Shown here: piece by piece, positions 40,106 to 50,256 of the stretch | Position numbering within the stretch: position 1 is the stretch's first letter | How the letters are laid out: every line of letters starts with the position of its first letter | From: Eretmocerus hayati | Taxonomy: Eukaryota > Arthropoda > Insecta > Hymenoptera > Aphelinidae | Direction: 5' to 3' | DNA: 64,000 bases | NCBI GenBank assembly: GCA_029851415.1 | Contig: CM056742.1 | Location: 78,606,748 to 78,670,747, forward strand | The notes under the pieces: model-generated | What the model was told of the DNA's origin: nothing | The model's input: the letters and a program-made list of their open reading frames with translations, nothing else | Database searches by the model: none | Program-made: the position numbers and the translations under genes

Positions 40106-40378
40106 ACGATAATGAATGTGGCTCTCACTAAGGTTAGTACCATTGAATTTGTTCTAACTCATGAAAATTGTGATTTTAAGGCTGTTACCGTATGTTACCG
40201 ATGTAACATTAAATTACCGCCACAGACCCCCACCCCGCACATCTTGCTGTGCAGGTAACACCATGTTACCTGTTACAGTTTGCTGTGCAGGTAACACCAT
40301 GTTACCTGTTACAGTTTGAGAAAATGAATGTCTCTTCCCCTCGTGTGTCTTAATATGTTCCCCAGGATAATTTCTCAG
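40106..40378. repeat. GTAAC/GTTAC-rich segment with 36-bp tandem repeat
   Basis: Two copies of a 36-bp unit (40244-40279 and 40280-40315) contain the dyad GGTAACaccatGTTACC. Further gttac/gtaac words lie at 40186-40206. On the minus strand this lies just after the env stop, next to a purine-rich gaggggaagaga (about 40333-40344) that could be a polypurine tract, so it is where the 3' LTR of the retroelement should begin. No long match to the 5' side was found by eye. Confidence 0.6.
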
Positions 40379-42421
40379 TTACGGGTAATCGATTCCTTGA
40401 GTGGGGATATCAATATCCGTTGAACGGGTCGTCGGGGTGTAAATAAATGAGATCCCTCGAGCGTTTGTTTGCGGGTTCGCGACTGTTATCAATGACCGGC
40501 AGTTCATAGGACTTGGTCGTTCAGGTGGTGGCTGTTGCGGCCTAGTTACAGGTGTAATATTTTCCCATGATTTGATATCCAATTTATGTGTTTTTGTAGA
40601 GTTGTCGAAATCGTCTTTAATCTTTTTGAGTTTCAGGCAAATTTCAAGTTTCCTTAGGGCGATGCAGAGTAGTATCGCAATAACGATCGTTAGGAAAAAT
40701 GAGACGTTTAGATGATTGTGAAAAATTCCTGATATTCTTTTACGTTGGCTTATTGCCCGATATTGCCTTTCTATCTCATTCAAAGCGATTGAGTTGCCAC
40801 CAGATAGCCAATCTTCGACGTTTTCTGATATTTCATGTTTTTTGTCTTCCATTGCATCTATTATTGATTTCGAAAGTAAATGAGTCATATTAAGATGAAA
40901 TTCGGATTCGTAAGAAAATGTGAAGCCTAGCGTTACCTCATTGATTCCATGAAGTGTGAAATTAACGGCGTGAGCTGTGCATTGACCATTAAGTGATAAT
41001 ATCCCTGTACCATTGAGGAGGAATTCATCTGTGGTTCCTTCTATGCAAACTAATTTCATTCTGATAATGTTTGTTGTAGAAAATAGCCATTCTTTAGTAG
41101 AACGAAGTTGAGTAAAATATGGTTTTTCACCCGAGCTTAAGATATAGTCACAGTCATTTGGTCTATTTGGTACAGTTTTTAGTAGAAATTGAAATTCACA
41201 TGGATTGTCTATATGACTTGAGAATATAGGTTCTACGGCTTCGCACAGGTTTGTGACATTTCTCTTGATGCAATTTTGTATTTCTTTCCCATGGAAGAGT
41301 ATAAAAGATCGGAAATTCTTTGATACAAGAATATCCGAGAATCTTGGACGGATTGATATGAAGGTGTTATGGTTCTTAAGATCTTCCGCGAAAATGGGGA
41401 GACTATGGATACGATAATGTGAAAATTTTGTTACGTCTGCTAGAGGAAAGGTTAAGGTGACTATGAATTTCTGATTATGTACGTATACAAAAGATTTTGA
41501 GATGGAAAATAAGTATTCCGGGGTGATCAATTCTTTGTCTCATGGGAGCGCATGCCTACACTTGTAATTATTTACGTCATGTAATATATTTTGAAGTTGG
41601 TCGTGACTGAGCAAGAGAGGGCGTAAATGTCCTCTTGCTGTCGTTTCAATGGCGTGAATTAGGGTTTTATATGACGAGATGTAATGGAGCAACGCCATTT
41701 CGAATTCTGTGGCCCATATTTCTATATTCTCTCGCAATGTCACAGTGTCAATTGCGTTCGAGGAGGAAGCCAGATTTTTGGACAACATTATGTATAATTT
41801 TTCAACTTGATGATTTTGGAAATTCATGGATTTATGTATGTTATCAAGTTCTGATCTGAGTACATGGGTCCGTTCAGAAGCTAACAAAGAGATATTCTGA
41901 TTTCAGTCGTAAAGATCGTTCACTTGCTTTGTTAAGAGCTCTCGGTCATCAGCGTCCATAGTTCCAAATAACTTTCTATTAATCCAACCAACTAATTCTA
42001 ATGGAGCTCCCCTTCTTTTTACATTATGACCGTTCAAGTTATTAGGAGGGGACACGGATGGTAAAGAGAAAAAATCTGTCAGGTCTTTCTGTAACATTTC
42101 AAATGAGTGCATCATAGCGTCTAATTTAGATCGTGGAATCAATTGGTCCCAGTCGGGAAATTTGTTCGAGCACCTCTGTCTCATGGAAAGTAATTGTCTC
42201 TCTTTCCAATCATTTTTCTCTATCATATTACTACAGTCTATGGTTATTGAAATTTTCCATTCGGACCTTATTATTTTACCTCCACCGACGTACTCATAAT
42301 AAATACCAGGATTTGCGACGATAGGCCTAATCATATGCGTCGTGTTTATGACACCCAAAATATACACAGGGCAAGTGGTGATCCATGAAAGAATCCAGAA
42401 TAACGTGTTGCAGGATGTCAT
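40379..42421 (-). pseudogene. env: env, baculovirus-F-like envelope protein (broken)
   Basis: A single frame of about 680 codons interrupted only by two TGA codons (41903-41905 and 41540-41542), with no net frame change. The likely ATG is at 42421; an upstream in-frame TTG is less plausible. Visible features in order: a hydrophobic N-terminus compatible with a signal peptide, a tyrosine-rich G-I-Y-Y-E-Y motif, a basic K-R-R furin-type site at about 42011-42019 followed by a G-rich, hydrophobic segment with the K-L-F-G-T-M-D pattern typical of the errantivirus/baculovirus F family, several Cys, and a C-terminal membrane helix at about 40645-40720. In related elements this glycoprotein mediates membrane fusion. 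The stops make this copy non-functional as read. Confidence 0.9.
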
Positions 42422-42426
42422 AGTTG

Positions 42427-42440
42427 CACCTGTAACAACC
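42427..42440 (-). promoter_or_regulatory. Candidate env splice acceptor
   Basis: On the minus strand the sequence ttggttgttacag, then gtgcaact, precedes the env ATG by eight bases. Errantivirus env is made from a spliced subgenomic RNA, so a pyrimidine-rich AG acceptor here fits. The matching donor near gag was not identified. Confidence 0.45.
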
Positions 42441-42458
42441 AAGATACATATGTTCTCG

Positions 42459-42950
42459 TTAGCAAAATGCTCGCTTTACTTTATCTACGTGTTTCAAAAA
42501 CCGTTTTCCTGTAGCTGATCCTAACAATATATTGTTGTTTCGATGAACTTCTACGACTTTGAATTTCCCATTGAAAAATTTGTCTAATTTGCCTTTTCTA
42601 GGTTCTAATAAAACAAAAACTTCCATTCCTACTCGCAGGTCTTTTGATTTCGTCTTCTTATCGTATTGAATCTTGGTTTTCTCTTTCGAATCTTTCAAAT
42701 TGTCTCGAGCAACTCTCTTTATTTCGGCAAGGGTTTTCATGAGCTTACATAAATAAGAGTTGTATGTTTCTAGTTCAAATTCGTCGGGGTATTTGTCTAT
42801 GGTACGAGCCTTACGCCCATAGATAATTTCGAAAGGGCTGAAACCAGTGGAACTGTGAACCGAGGTGTTATATTCAAACATTGCGAACGGCACTACAGTG
42901 TCCCAATCTAAATTCTCAGTTGCTTTTAAACGTATGTGGCTACCAAGCAT
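42459..42950 (-). pseudogene. pol: Integrase C-terminal part
   Basis: The 163-codon frame contains W-D-x-V-V-P-F-A-M-F-x-Y-N-T-S-x-H-S-S-T-G-x-S-P-F-E-I-I-Y-G, the conserved stretch after the catalytic Glu in gypsy integrases, followed by a basic, charged C-terminal domain ending at a TAA just before env. It is in a different frame from the catalytic core, with the frame change near 42945-42985. Its apparent ATG is not a real start; it is the continuation of pol. Confidence 0.9.
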
Positions 42951-43384
42951 AGCGTGATGCGTTCCAGTGAAGCGTTACCTTGAGGGTGACAACTAGTGGT
43001 TGTTATGAGTTTAATGCCAAAAATCTTTGCAAGTTCTTCAAGTAACCGATTTTTGAAGCTGGTACCTCTATCACTTAAGATTACTCGGGGGACTCCAAAA
43101 TTAGCTATGAGATGACGGGCTATAGTATCAGCGATGGTGATAGCTCGAATGTCAGGCAAAGGGACTGCTAGGCAAAATTTAGAAAGTTGACATTGCATAG
43201 TCAAAATGTGTTTGTTATTTGAAGAAGTAAGGGGTAACGGCCCCACCGTGTCAATGGCTACTTTTGAGAAGACTTCTAAAGGCGTGTCAGATATGATCAT
43301 GGGGACTTTGGTCCGGATTCCTATCAGTTTTTGTTCCTGGCAAACAGAGCACTTGCTGATGAACTCTTCAACGACCCGCTTCAT
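42926..43384 (-). pseudogene. pol: Integrase catalytic core
   Basis: Begins inside the zinc-binding domain (C-S-V-C, the CxxC half of HHCC) and continues through the DDE core: D in A-I-D-T-V-G-P, D in I-L-S-D-R-G-T-S-F-K-N, and E in the N-A-S-L-E-R context. All three catalytic acidic residues are visible. The frame is continuous with the preceding 43391-45640 segment except for a TGA at 43391-43393, and then shifts into the C-terminal segment. Strand-transfer function is known for the family; this copy is broken on both sides. Confidence 0.92.
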
Positions 43385-43390
43385 TCCGTT

Positions 43391-45640
43391 TCAAAAATAT
43401 CTTTCTCGAATTCCCCGGTAGGATTTTCCAGGCCCGCGATGTCCACCAAATAAACTCGAGTGGAAGTCTTCTATTATAGAATTTATTTTTTCAATTGGGG
43501 GAATAATGCAGCTTCCATAACAGAATGTTATGGTCTGCGAAAATTCTCTTAACTCCTTTCCAAAAGCATCTTTTACTGCTGATTTTGGTAGTTTGTCAGT
43601 TAACTCTCCTACCCTCCCGACTCGAAAAGAGTGGACATCCGATTTTTGTACCAACTTAGAAAGATTTTGTAAACACGTTTTCAAACTAGACGGAGTTATC
43701 GAGCTACTACTGCTTTCTGAGACGACTAAACTATAAATCAACAGGTTGCGACTGTTATCAACAATTACATCTCCTACTTCTAAATTTTGCGATTTCAATT
43801 TTTCTGGATCGATTGCTCCAATATCTCGGAGCGATTTGTTGTTTGAGGAGGTTATTTCACAATCAGCTGATATAAAATGTACAATGTTGTCTTTAATGTA
43901 AAAGATGCATTCTCTTGTCGACAATGTGTTCAATGTCACGGGCTCTTTGTAGTCTAAGTCAGGTTGTATAGTGGATCCCATTTCATAATGGTTTTCCTTA
44001 CTTTTATTAGGTATGGTTGAGGGTACAGGAGTATTGGTGTTCTTCACGGGTGATTGAGGCGAGGGGACAGTGGTAATAGGTTGATTCTGGGTAGGTCTAG
44101 GAGAAAAATCTTTTGCAGTTAGTTCCCTATCTTTTGGAAGCGGTGAGTGACGTTTTGTTAGTGAGGGGCACGAATCAGTCTCAGGGTCACTGTTTTCCTG
44201 GGGTATGGTGCTTAAGGTTTTCCAGAAACTCGGTAATCTGTTTCTTTTACCCCCGGAAAGTGGAAGGGGGGTGGATTTGGCAAAAGATTTTCTGGAAGGT
44301 GACATTTTCGTCCTCATAGCTTCAGGTATTGGAGTAGTTTCTGGAGGAATAAACGACTCTGCTACCCACTGTTCTACTATATCATTAGGTACAGGTTCGT
44401 TCCCTAGATGAGCTGGTAACGACGAGGTGGAGCCCGTAGGTGAAAGATCTAGCTGTAGGTCGGAAAAAGTCAGGTGAGTAGGATCTTTGTCTTCTCTTCC
44501 GTCATCCCACCAGAACGTACCTGGTTCGGATGGAGTCTGTTGTAAGTCCTTGGACCATCTTTTAGTTGATCGAGCGTCGGGTTTGAATTCATCGTCAGAG
44601 GATGAAGGAGAGGAGTCAGGGTCATTTATTATATGATGTGCAGAAGTTTTATTATCAAGGATTTTCGAAATAGGTGGCTGGGGGATTTTAGATTCTGAGG
44701 ATTTCGAGGTCGCGGAGGCTGGAACTGCATCTGTTCCAGTGGTCTCAGGGTCATCATTGGTGGAAATAGTATCAGTGGAAGATGAGGATAGGTGATCTTT
44801 GTCTTGGCTTAGTAGCTCGGGCAGGAAGGACCTGTTTTTGGAAGGAATAGGAGGTTCTTCATGTTCGGTCTCGGACTCCGTCGAGTCACTACTGGAGGTT
44901 CCTGAAGGGCTTTTATCGATAGTGGAAGGAGTGATCGCGGGGGAAATAGCAGACGGGGCCTGCGAGTCCACGCGTAGTTTTCTTTGTCTCAACCGCTTGG
45001 CGATAGTGCTGCCATCGAGATCCCCCTGGCTTGCAGACATGTACTCTGGCCGTTCAGGGGGCTCTATTCGAGACCCCTTTTTCCTGCCGCGGTTGATATA
45101 CTGGGCTTGAGAAGATGTGGATGATGAATCGGAGTTGGTTCTATTTCGAGCATTGGCTGCCCTTTGTAGGGATGTTTCCGTTGGTTTGGGGATGATTGGT
45201 AGGAGTCTTGCCGAGGTTTTAGACGAGTCTGAATCACTTCCATTGTAACCTTCAGAAGAGGTGCAAGAACAGTGATAGGTGGGAGGAGGAGGTGAAGGCT
45301 TGTCAGAAACTGTAATATCTACGGGGTTTCTGGAAAGGGAGTCGGCATTGTTATTCAGGCGGCCGGGTTTGTATTTGAAAACATAGTTATAACCTCTTAG
45401 CTTTGCTCTCCAGCGGTTCAGTCTACTCATGGGGTCCTTAAGGGATTCTATCCAGGTCAAAGGCTCATGATCGCCATAGATGACAAAGGGTTTACCGTAG
45501 AGAAAGTGGCGGAAGTGTTGAACCGCGCTTACAACCGCGAGACATTCTCTTTCTGCCTCCGAGTAGTTCTTCTCGGCTTTGTTCAAGGATTTTGACATAT
45601 ATGCTACGGGTTTTTCTTGGGGGGGGGGGGGGGGGCTCAC
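43391..45640 (-). pseudogene. pol: RNase H, long Ser/Pro spacer, integrase zinc finger
   Basis: The 749-codon frame starts with the RNase H part (A-Y-M-S-K-S-L-N, E in S-E-A-E-R-E-C-L, D in Y-G-D-H-E-P-L, and N-A-D-S-L-S-R). It then runs through about 480 residues rich in Ser, Pro, Thr, Asp and Glu with no recognisable fold. A more ordered stretch follows (residues ~590-720) and ends in the H-S-S-L-F-G-G-H-R-G half of the integrase zinc finger before a TGA. The first catalytic Asp of RNase H is missing. In usual gypsy elements the RNase H-integrase linker is much shorter, so the spacer is the odd feature of this pol. Confidence 0.88.
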
Positions 45641-46272
45641 CTTGTGAAAGTACAGCTCCGATAGTAATTGGCTAGCCCTAAGAAAGATTTTATATCTCGA
45701 GGAGTTTTGGGTGTAGGGAAATTTCTCACGGCATCTAATTTTGCAGGGTCTGGGTGTACTCCGCGTGTGTTAATCACGTGGCCGAGATATTTTACCTCCG
45801 GGGTTAAAAACTCGCACTTCTCCGGGTGAAGTTTCATGCCGGCCTTCGACAACCGTTTGAACTCTTCTGTAATTTTGTCCATATGAGATTTCATTGTTTC
45901 TGAGAAAATCAAGATGTCGTCCATATAAATGAAAATTTCAATACCTTGCAACCCAGACATTATACTATCGATAGCCCTTTGAAAGGAAGCTGGAGCGTTA
46001 CAAAGGCCAAAGGGCATAACTACCCATTCAAATAATCCGTACGGCGTTCTGAAGGCAGTCTTAGGGCGATCTTCAGGGTCAACCAAAATTTGATGAAATC
46101 CATTAACGAGGTCGCAGACCGTAAAATATTTTGCTTTCCCAATTAATTCTAAAATCTCTTGGATGTTTGGCAACGGGTACGCGTCAGGAATGGTTTTTTC
46201 GTTCAGTTTTCGACAGTCAATTACTAATCGGTAGCGTTTCTTTCCATCGAGACCCGGTTTTTTTCGGAACAA
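45637..46272 (-). pseudogene. pol: Reverse transcriptase palm/fingers
   Basis: This 211-codon frame holds the central RT domain: Y-R-L-V-I-D-C-R-K-L-N, the F-T-x-x-D-L-x-x-G-F-H-Q-I block with the first catalytic Asp, the P-F-G-L-x-N-A-P-x-x-F-Q block, and the Y-M-D-D catalytic motif, followed by K-C-x-F and Y-L-G-H. It stops after F-L-G-L-A-N-Y-Y-R at a junction where about 70-80 residues of connection and RNase H are missing. The upstream frame change lies in the 7-T run at 46258-46264. Confidence 0.95.
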
Positions 46273-47575
46273 TCCAAAGAGGGCTTACCCACGGACTATT
46301 TGATGGTTGGATGGATTCGTCCTGAAGTAATTTTGTGACTTGTTCCCGGACCTCTTGGTGAAGGGCTGGTGGATACCTATACTGCTTGGAAGCAGTTGGT
46401 CTATTATCAGTAGTGGGAATTTGATGACGGAATCGAGTCCGGGGTGGTGAGTCGCCGGGTAACATGAACAAGTAAGGGAATCTCCGGACAATTCTTTGCA
46501 AATTTTTCCTTCCGTGGACACAATGGTGAGAACGTAATAACATTTCTGTTATGATTTTAACACGTTCCTTCTTTGATAACCTTTTCATTGGTGTTGTTGT
46601 TTCGAGTTCAGAATCAAAATAATCTTCAGAATCTTCTAAATCATAGGTATCTAATTCTTGGGGTGGCACTTCGATTGTAATATCTCGATGTAATGTGTTA
46701 GTAGCCAGGGCATACGCGACACCATTCTGGACTTTCACCGCCGCTTCACTTAAATATATACCCTTCTTTGTGTTGACTCCGGGTAAATAACGATCACCGT
46801 CCGGCGTTGGTTTTGTGGGTACTATTCTTACTGGTGCTTTTGAATTAGCGGGAATGATGAATTTATAAATATCTTGCGTGAAAATTGGATCCGTCTCGAT
46901 GCCTATTCCGTAATAAGGTATTTCTGTCCAGGAGTCAGAAAAAGATTCTGTTGTTACAGGTGTTACAGGAGTTACCGGTGTTACGGGTGTTACCGGTGTT
47001 GCAGGTGTTACCGGTGTTTCTTGGATTAGTGGATGAAACGCACAGTCAGACGGACTATAGTGCACGGAAGGGTTGGTGAGCCATGGTGAAGGTTCAGTGG
47101 GGAAATCCAGTGAAGGTTTTCCAGGTAAAATGATGGCGTCCGTCATGGGATGAAAGAAAATTTCCTCATCATTATCGGTTTCGTTCTCATCGTCAGTGGA
47201 GTCAAGGTTGGGTTTAGGGGGCAGGAAAGGAATAGGGCTGTCTCGATTCCCTTCCAGGGAAACAAAATTATTGTAAAACAATATCCAAGCTCCATAATTT
47301 CGAAAATAGTTGGACCCCAAAATCATATCGTATTTCACGACACATTCGGGAGGAAGGACGTGTAGCCGGATTCCTTTACCAGATATGCAAGTTTGAACGA
47401 CTCCTAACGTAAAAATTGGATCGGCGGAAACTCCGGTTACCCTGATGATACGGGATACGTCCATTTTCACTTCGCGTTTCAAAGATGTTAATCTAATTGT
47501 GCAAATGTCGGCTCCTGTGTCAAGGTACACAAGCCCTGTTTGGGATTTCAAGATGTCATGATCAATCTGGACCAT
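46217..47575 (-). pseudogene. pol: Aspartic protease and RT N-terminus
   Basis: Starts with a retroviral-type protease: L-D-T-G-A-D with the catalytic Asp, then I-L-G-S-N-Y-F. A poorly conserved region follows, containing seven or so tandem T-P-V units encoded by a 9-bp DNA repeat (about 46959-47021), then an acidic stretch and the RT start (S-P-W-V-S-P-L-W-I-V-P-K-K). The pol frame is -1 relative to the gag C-terminal frame, with the overlap near 47580-47590, so Gag-Pol was probably made by -1 ribosomal frameshifting, as is usual in gypsy elements. The 46258-46264 homopolymer ends the frame. Confidence 0.9.
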
Positions 47576-47580
47576 AGGAC

Positions 47581-48147
47581 CTATTCCTGGACTCTTGGCT
47601 GTGTGTAATCTCCTACATTCATGATTTTTATTTGGAATTGCACAGGCTTGCCCGCGGTCATCTCTTGACTGCGGGCAGGCTGGGAGTTTAAATGCTGAGT
47701 TTCAGTAGGTTTTGGACGAGGAGGCTGATTTGGAGCGTTATACTGAGGCCAATTCCTGTTTCGTGTGTCCGAGTCCATTTGATATGGGAAAGGCGGGAAA
47801 TAGTTGGGATACATTGGTGGTTGATAAGGATAAGGATAGAATGGATGATATCCTTGTGGAGGATAAGGAGGGTATTGGACAGGTGGGTAACTTTGGTACG
47901 GAGATCGGGGCCGATAAGGGGAGTTAGAGCGATTATACGGCGAAGTAGGACGTTGATAAGGAGAGTTGGGTCGAGGAGAACGAGAATTTGGTCCACCATT
48001 TGTATCAGATCTTCTTTCTGGCGATTTAGCGGAATACCTCAGGTTGGGATGTGCTATTATTCTCCCGTCCTGATCATACCTCAAAGGGGGAGGGCCAGTA
48101 ACGTCGTTTTTGTCGTAATGGTGCGTTACACTGTTCCGATCATACAT
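47581..48147 (-). pseudogene. gag: Gag C-terminal, Pro/Tyr/Arg-rich
   Basis: A 188-codon frame of very biased composition: repeated S-P-Y/S-P-R and P-P-Y units, then Tyr/Pro runs, with no CCHC zinc knuckle. It begins in a frame different from the capsid-like segment, and the two overlap around 48150-48190, so the gag gene has suffered a frameshift there. An Arg-rich or Pro-rich tail replacing the zinc knuckle is seen in errantivirus Gag; the assignment rests on position just before protease. Confidence 0.8.
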
Positions 48148-48187
48148 TCTCGGATCATTCCGGTCTAAAAATGTAACCTGTTTTGGT

Positions 48188-48970
48188 CTACTTGTTATTG
48201 TCGAGGTTTTGAGGTCGGCTCACTTCATCTGGGTTCTGGCTAGTTGTGTATTGTAATTCCGGGTTACTGATATGGAGGCTTATTGCAAAACTTCCTGCTT
48301 TTTCCGCGGATTCAAGAGCTTGAGCCATAGTCTTAGGAGATGAAAAAATAATGGCGCTTCTCATGCTATCCGGTATACCTTGAATGAACGCGTTCAACCC
48401 TGATACTTCTAGCTGGGTTCTGTAGTCTACGTCATCACCGATTCCGTCCACGGTACTTTTCAAGGCCGCTATTGCTCCCCTTATGAACCCTTTTATTCGA
48501 TTATGAAATTGTCGCGCGCTTTCATTTTTTCTCATTCTGATATTCATAATTTCATTGACATAATAGTCGTACGGTTTCCCAGGGGAGAAATTTAGTTTCA
48601 GGATCTCTTCCAGTCGGTCAAAAGTTTGAATGCCCTCGTCTCTTAGGCATTTCCGAGCATCTCCCCAAATTTTAGTCAGTAGTCCTCGTAAAAAGTCTTT
48701 TTTCTTCGAAACTGGTATAGTGTCTTGAAAGTTTTTGACGTCTTGTATGAAATCCCCTAAAGGTGTAGTCCCGTCATAATCTCTTATATTTTCAAGAGCA
48801 GCGCGTACAATACCGGATTGCGAGGAATCTAATAGAGAATCACATAAGAGTTTTAAATGTTCTTGATTGTCTATACCTCTTAATGTAATATGATTCCTTA
48901 AAGCTTCTTCCCGAGCTTTGGGGTCGTCTATGAGATTGAGTTGGCGAATAGATTCATTTAGGTCGTCCAT
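48188..48970 (-). pseudogene. gag: Gag, capsid-like N-terminal part
   Basis: The 260-codon frame starts at an ATG at 48970 (M-D-D-L-N-E-S-I). The middle matches the retrotransposon Gag (capsid) pattern: a helical stretch with F-L-R-G-L-L-T-K-I-W-G-x-A, then L-x-x-x-F-S-P-G-K, then R-x-x-E-S-A-R-Q-F-H-N-R-I and F-I-Q-G-I-P. It ends at a TAG where reading passes to the next frame. It is the first protein of the minus-strand element, preceded by about 1.3 kb of non-coding 5' sequence. Confidence 0.85.
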
Positions 48971-49689
48971 GATAAGATACTGAAGTTGAGTTGGTGTGAC
49001 CTTTGAAATATGGATGGAATAGTGGTGTCTAAACAGTAACGGTCAGACTAGCGCGAAATACAAAAAAAAATGCGATCTCGACACCTGGATTGCCCGAAAG
49101 AAAGTGGTCAAGCTGATGAACAGGAATAACCAAGTGCAACTATAACTGTTCCCCACAAGGGATGTCAAAATAATATGACCCGAGCGGAGGGCTCGGGGTA
49201 ACAAATAAATTATTTGAGTTCGTGTGAACAGCTTACGGGCGGACTGCCCAGTTGCACTTACCTATTCTCTGTTATTGCGTTGAGGCTTCCGACTGGATGT
49301 ATATATATATATATATTGCTGGTCTCTGGTTGCGTATATATATGAATATTTCAAATTGAGAAGTATTGGTTCATCAAAGTTGTAATTTCAAAAGAATGAT
49401 TAAAGTGCGTTTGGATTTGGAATGTCTTATAATACTGGATACTTGAAAGAATAAAATAATTTATCCGATTTCAAATGGATATGAAAATCCAGTTATCTTA
49501 TGGCTTTCAGAGAAGAATGAGATAGAATTACAGAAGTGATAGATTCTATTTTATTCAAATCAAGTTATAAAATTTCGGTCAGAATTAAAAACTTTTCGTC
49601 TAAATATAATTTGAATAGCCTAACCTAGGCGCACTTACAAGTCTATTTGAAGGAATGATGATTCTTCAAGGCAGGAACGTATAAGCAGG

Positions 49690-49817
49690 GCGAATTCGTA
49701 GCTGGCCCTTATGCAGCTGAGGCGGGTATCGTCGGCCTACTTTTCGACGAAGAGCGAATTCGGAGCTGGCCCTTGAACAGCTGAGACGGGTATCGTCGGT
49801 CTACTTTTCGACGGAAT
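49690..49817. repeat. 64-bp tandem duplication
   Basis: Two copies with shared words gcgaattcg, agctggccctt, cagctgag, cgggtatcgtcgg and ctacttttcgacg, starting at 49690 and 49754. They lie in the putative 5' LTR of the minus-strand element and could be duplicated promoter or enhancer sequence. Confidence 0.85.
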
Positions 49818-50076
49818 TAATCTGACTTATTCGTCCGCACTTTTTCGAACTTTGCTTTGTCGTGTGTTTCCTAGGCACACTTGGGCAAAACGGTACGTGT
49901 CTCAAAGACTCACGAAGCTTTACTAACTGAATCGAGTCAGTGACTAATCGAAGAATTAATTTTGATGTTCGAATTTATACGTGTGGACACGAGCTAATTT
50001 TGATGACTTGAAGGAATTTCGAAACTGTCCTCTTTAAAATTGATTTTGAAATTGACTTACTTTTGAAACTGTAACA

Positions 50077-50256
50077 CTTGTAACACATGTGTTACACCAT
50101 TCATAAGATGTGTGTAACTCGGGTGTTACACTTGTAACACATGTGTTACACCATTGATAAGATATGTGTAACTCGGGTGTTACACTTGTAACACATGTGT
50201 TACACCATTCATGAGATATGTGTAACTCGGGTGTTACACTTGTAACACATGTAATT
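50077..50256. repeat. 54-bp minisatellite, ~3.3 copies
   Basis: Unit starts at 50077, 50131, 50185 and 50239. Each unit carries the dyad GTAACAcatgTGTTAC and ends ctcgggtgttaca. It marks the right-hand edge of the putative 5' LTR; the following sequence is AT-rich and unremarkable. Confidence 0.93.

Larger units (their letters stand above)
40320..50256 (-). mobile_element. Decayed errantivirus-type Ty3/gypsy element
   Basis: Minus-strand order is gag (48970-47581), protease-RT-RNase H-integrase (47575-42459) and env (42421-40379), the arrangement of insect errantiviruses. The integrase/env gap has a splice-acceptor-like site. Breaks are a gag frameshift, a frame change in a 7-T run, an internal RT/RNase H deletion beside a 17-G run, in-frame TGA codons in integrase and env, and another frameshift in integrase. 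The 5' non-coding side (48971-50256) should hold the 5' LTR, but I could not match it to a 3' LTR near 40 kb. Outer limits are therefore estimates. This copy cannot be autonomous. Confidence 0.9.
48971..50256 (-). other. 5' non-coding/LTR region of the retroelement
   Basis: No coding potential on either strand. Includes a CCCGAGC-ggagg-GCTCGGG type hairpin (about 49180-49198), complementary aagtgcaact and agttgcactt words at about 49132 and 49252, a TA microsatellite (about 49300-49316), a 64-bp duplication (49690 and 49754) and a 54-bp minisatellite at the outer end. U3-R-U5 of the 5' LTR should be here. A primer binding site could not be assigned with confidence. Confidence 0.5.

Noticed and set aside
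40379..43393. Stop-codon recoding (TGA as a sense codon) to explain the open env and integrase frames
   Set aside because: TGA also terminates the predicted three-exon gene, and the same element has frameshifts and a deletion, so ordinary decay is the simpler explanation.
49060..49110. tRNA primer binding site for the retroelement near cgatctcgacacctgg
   Set aside because: The CC(A) end is imperfect, no tRNA acceptor sequence could be matched with confidence, and the LTR border is unknown.
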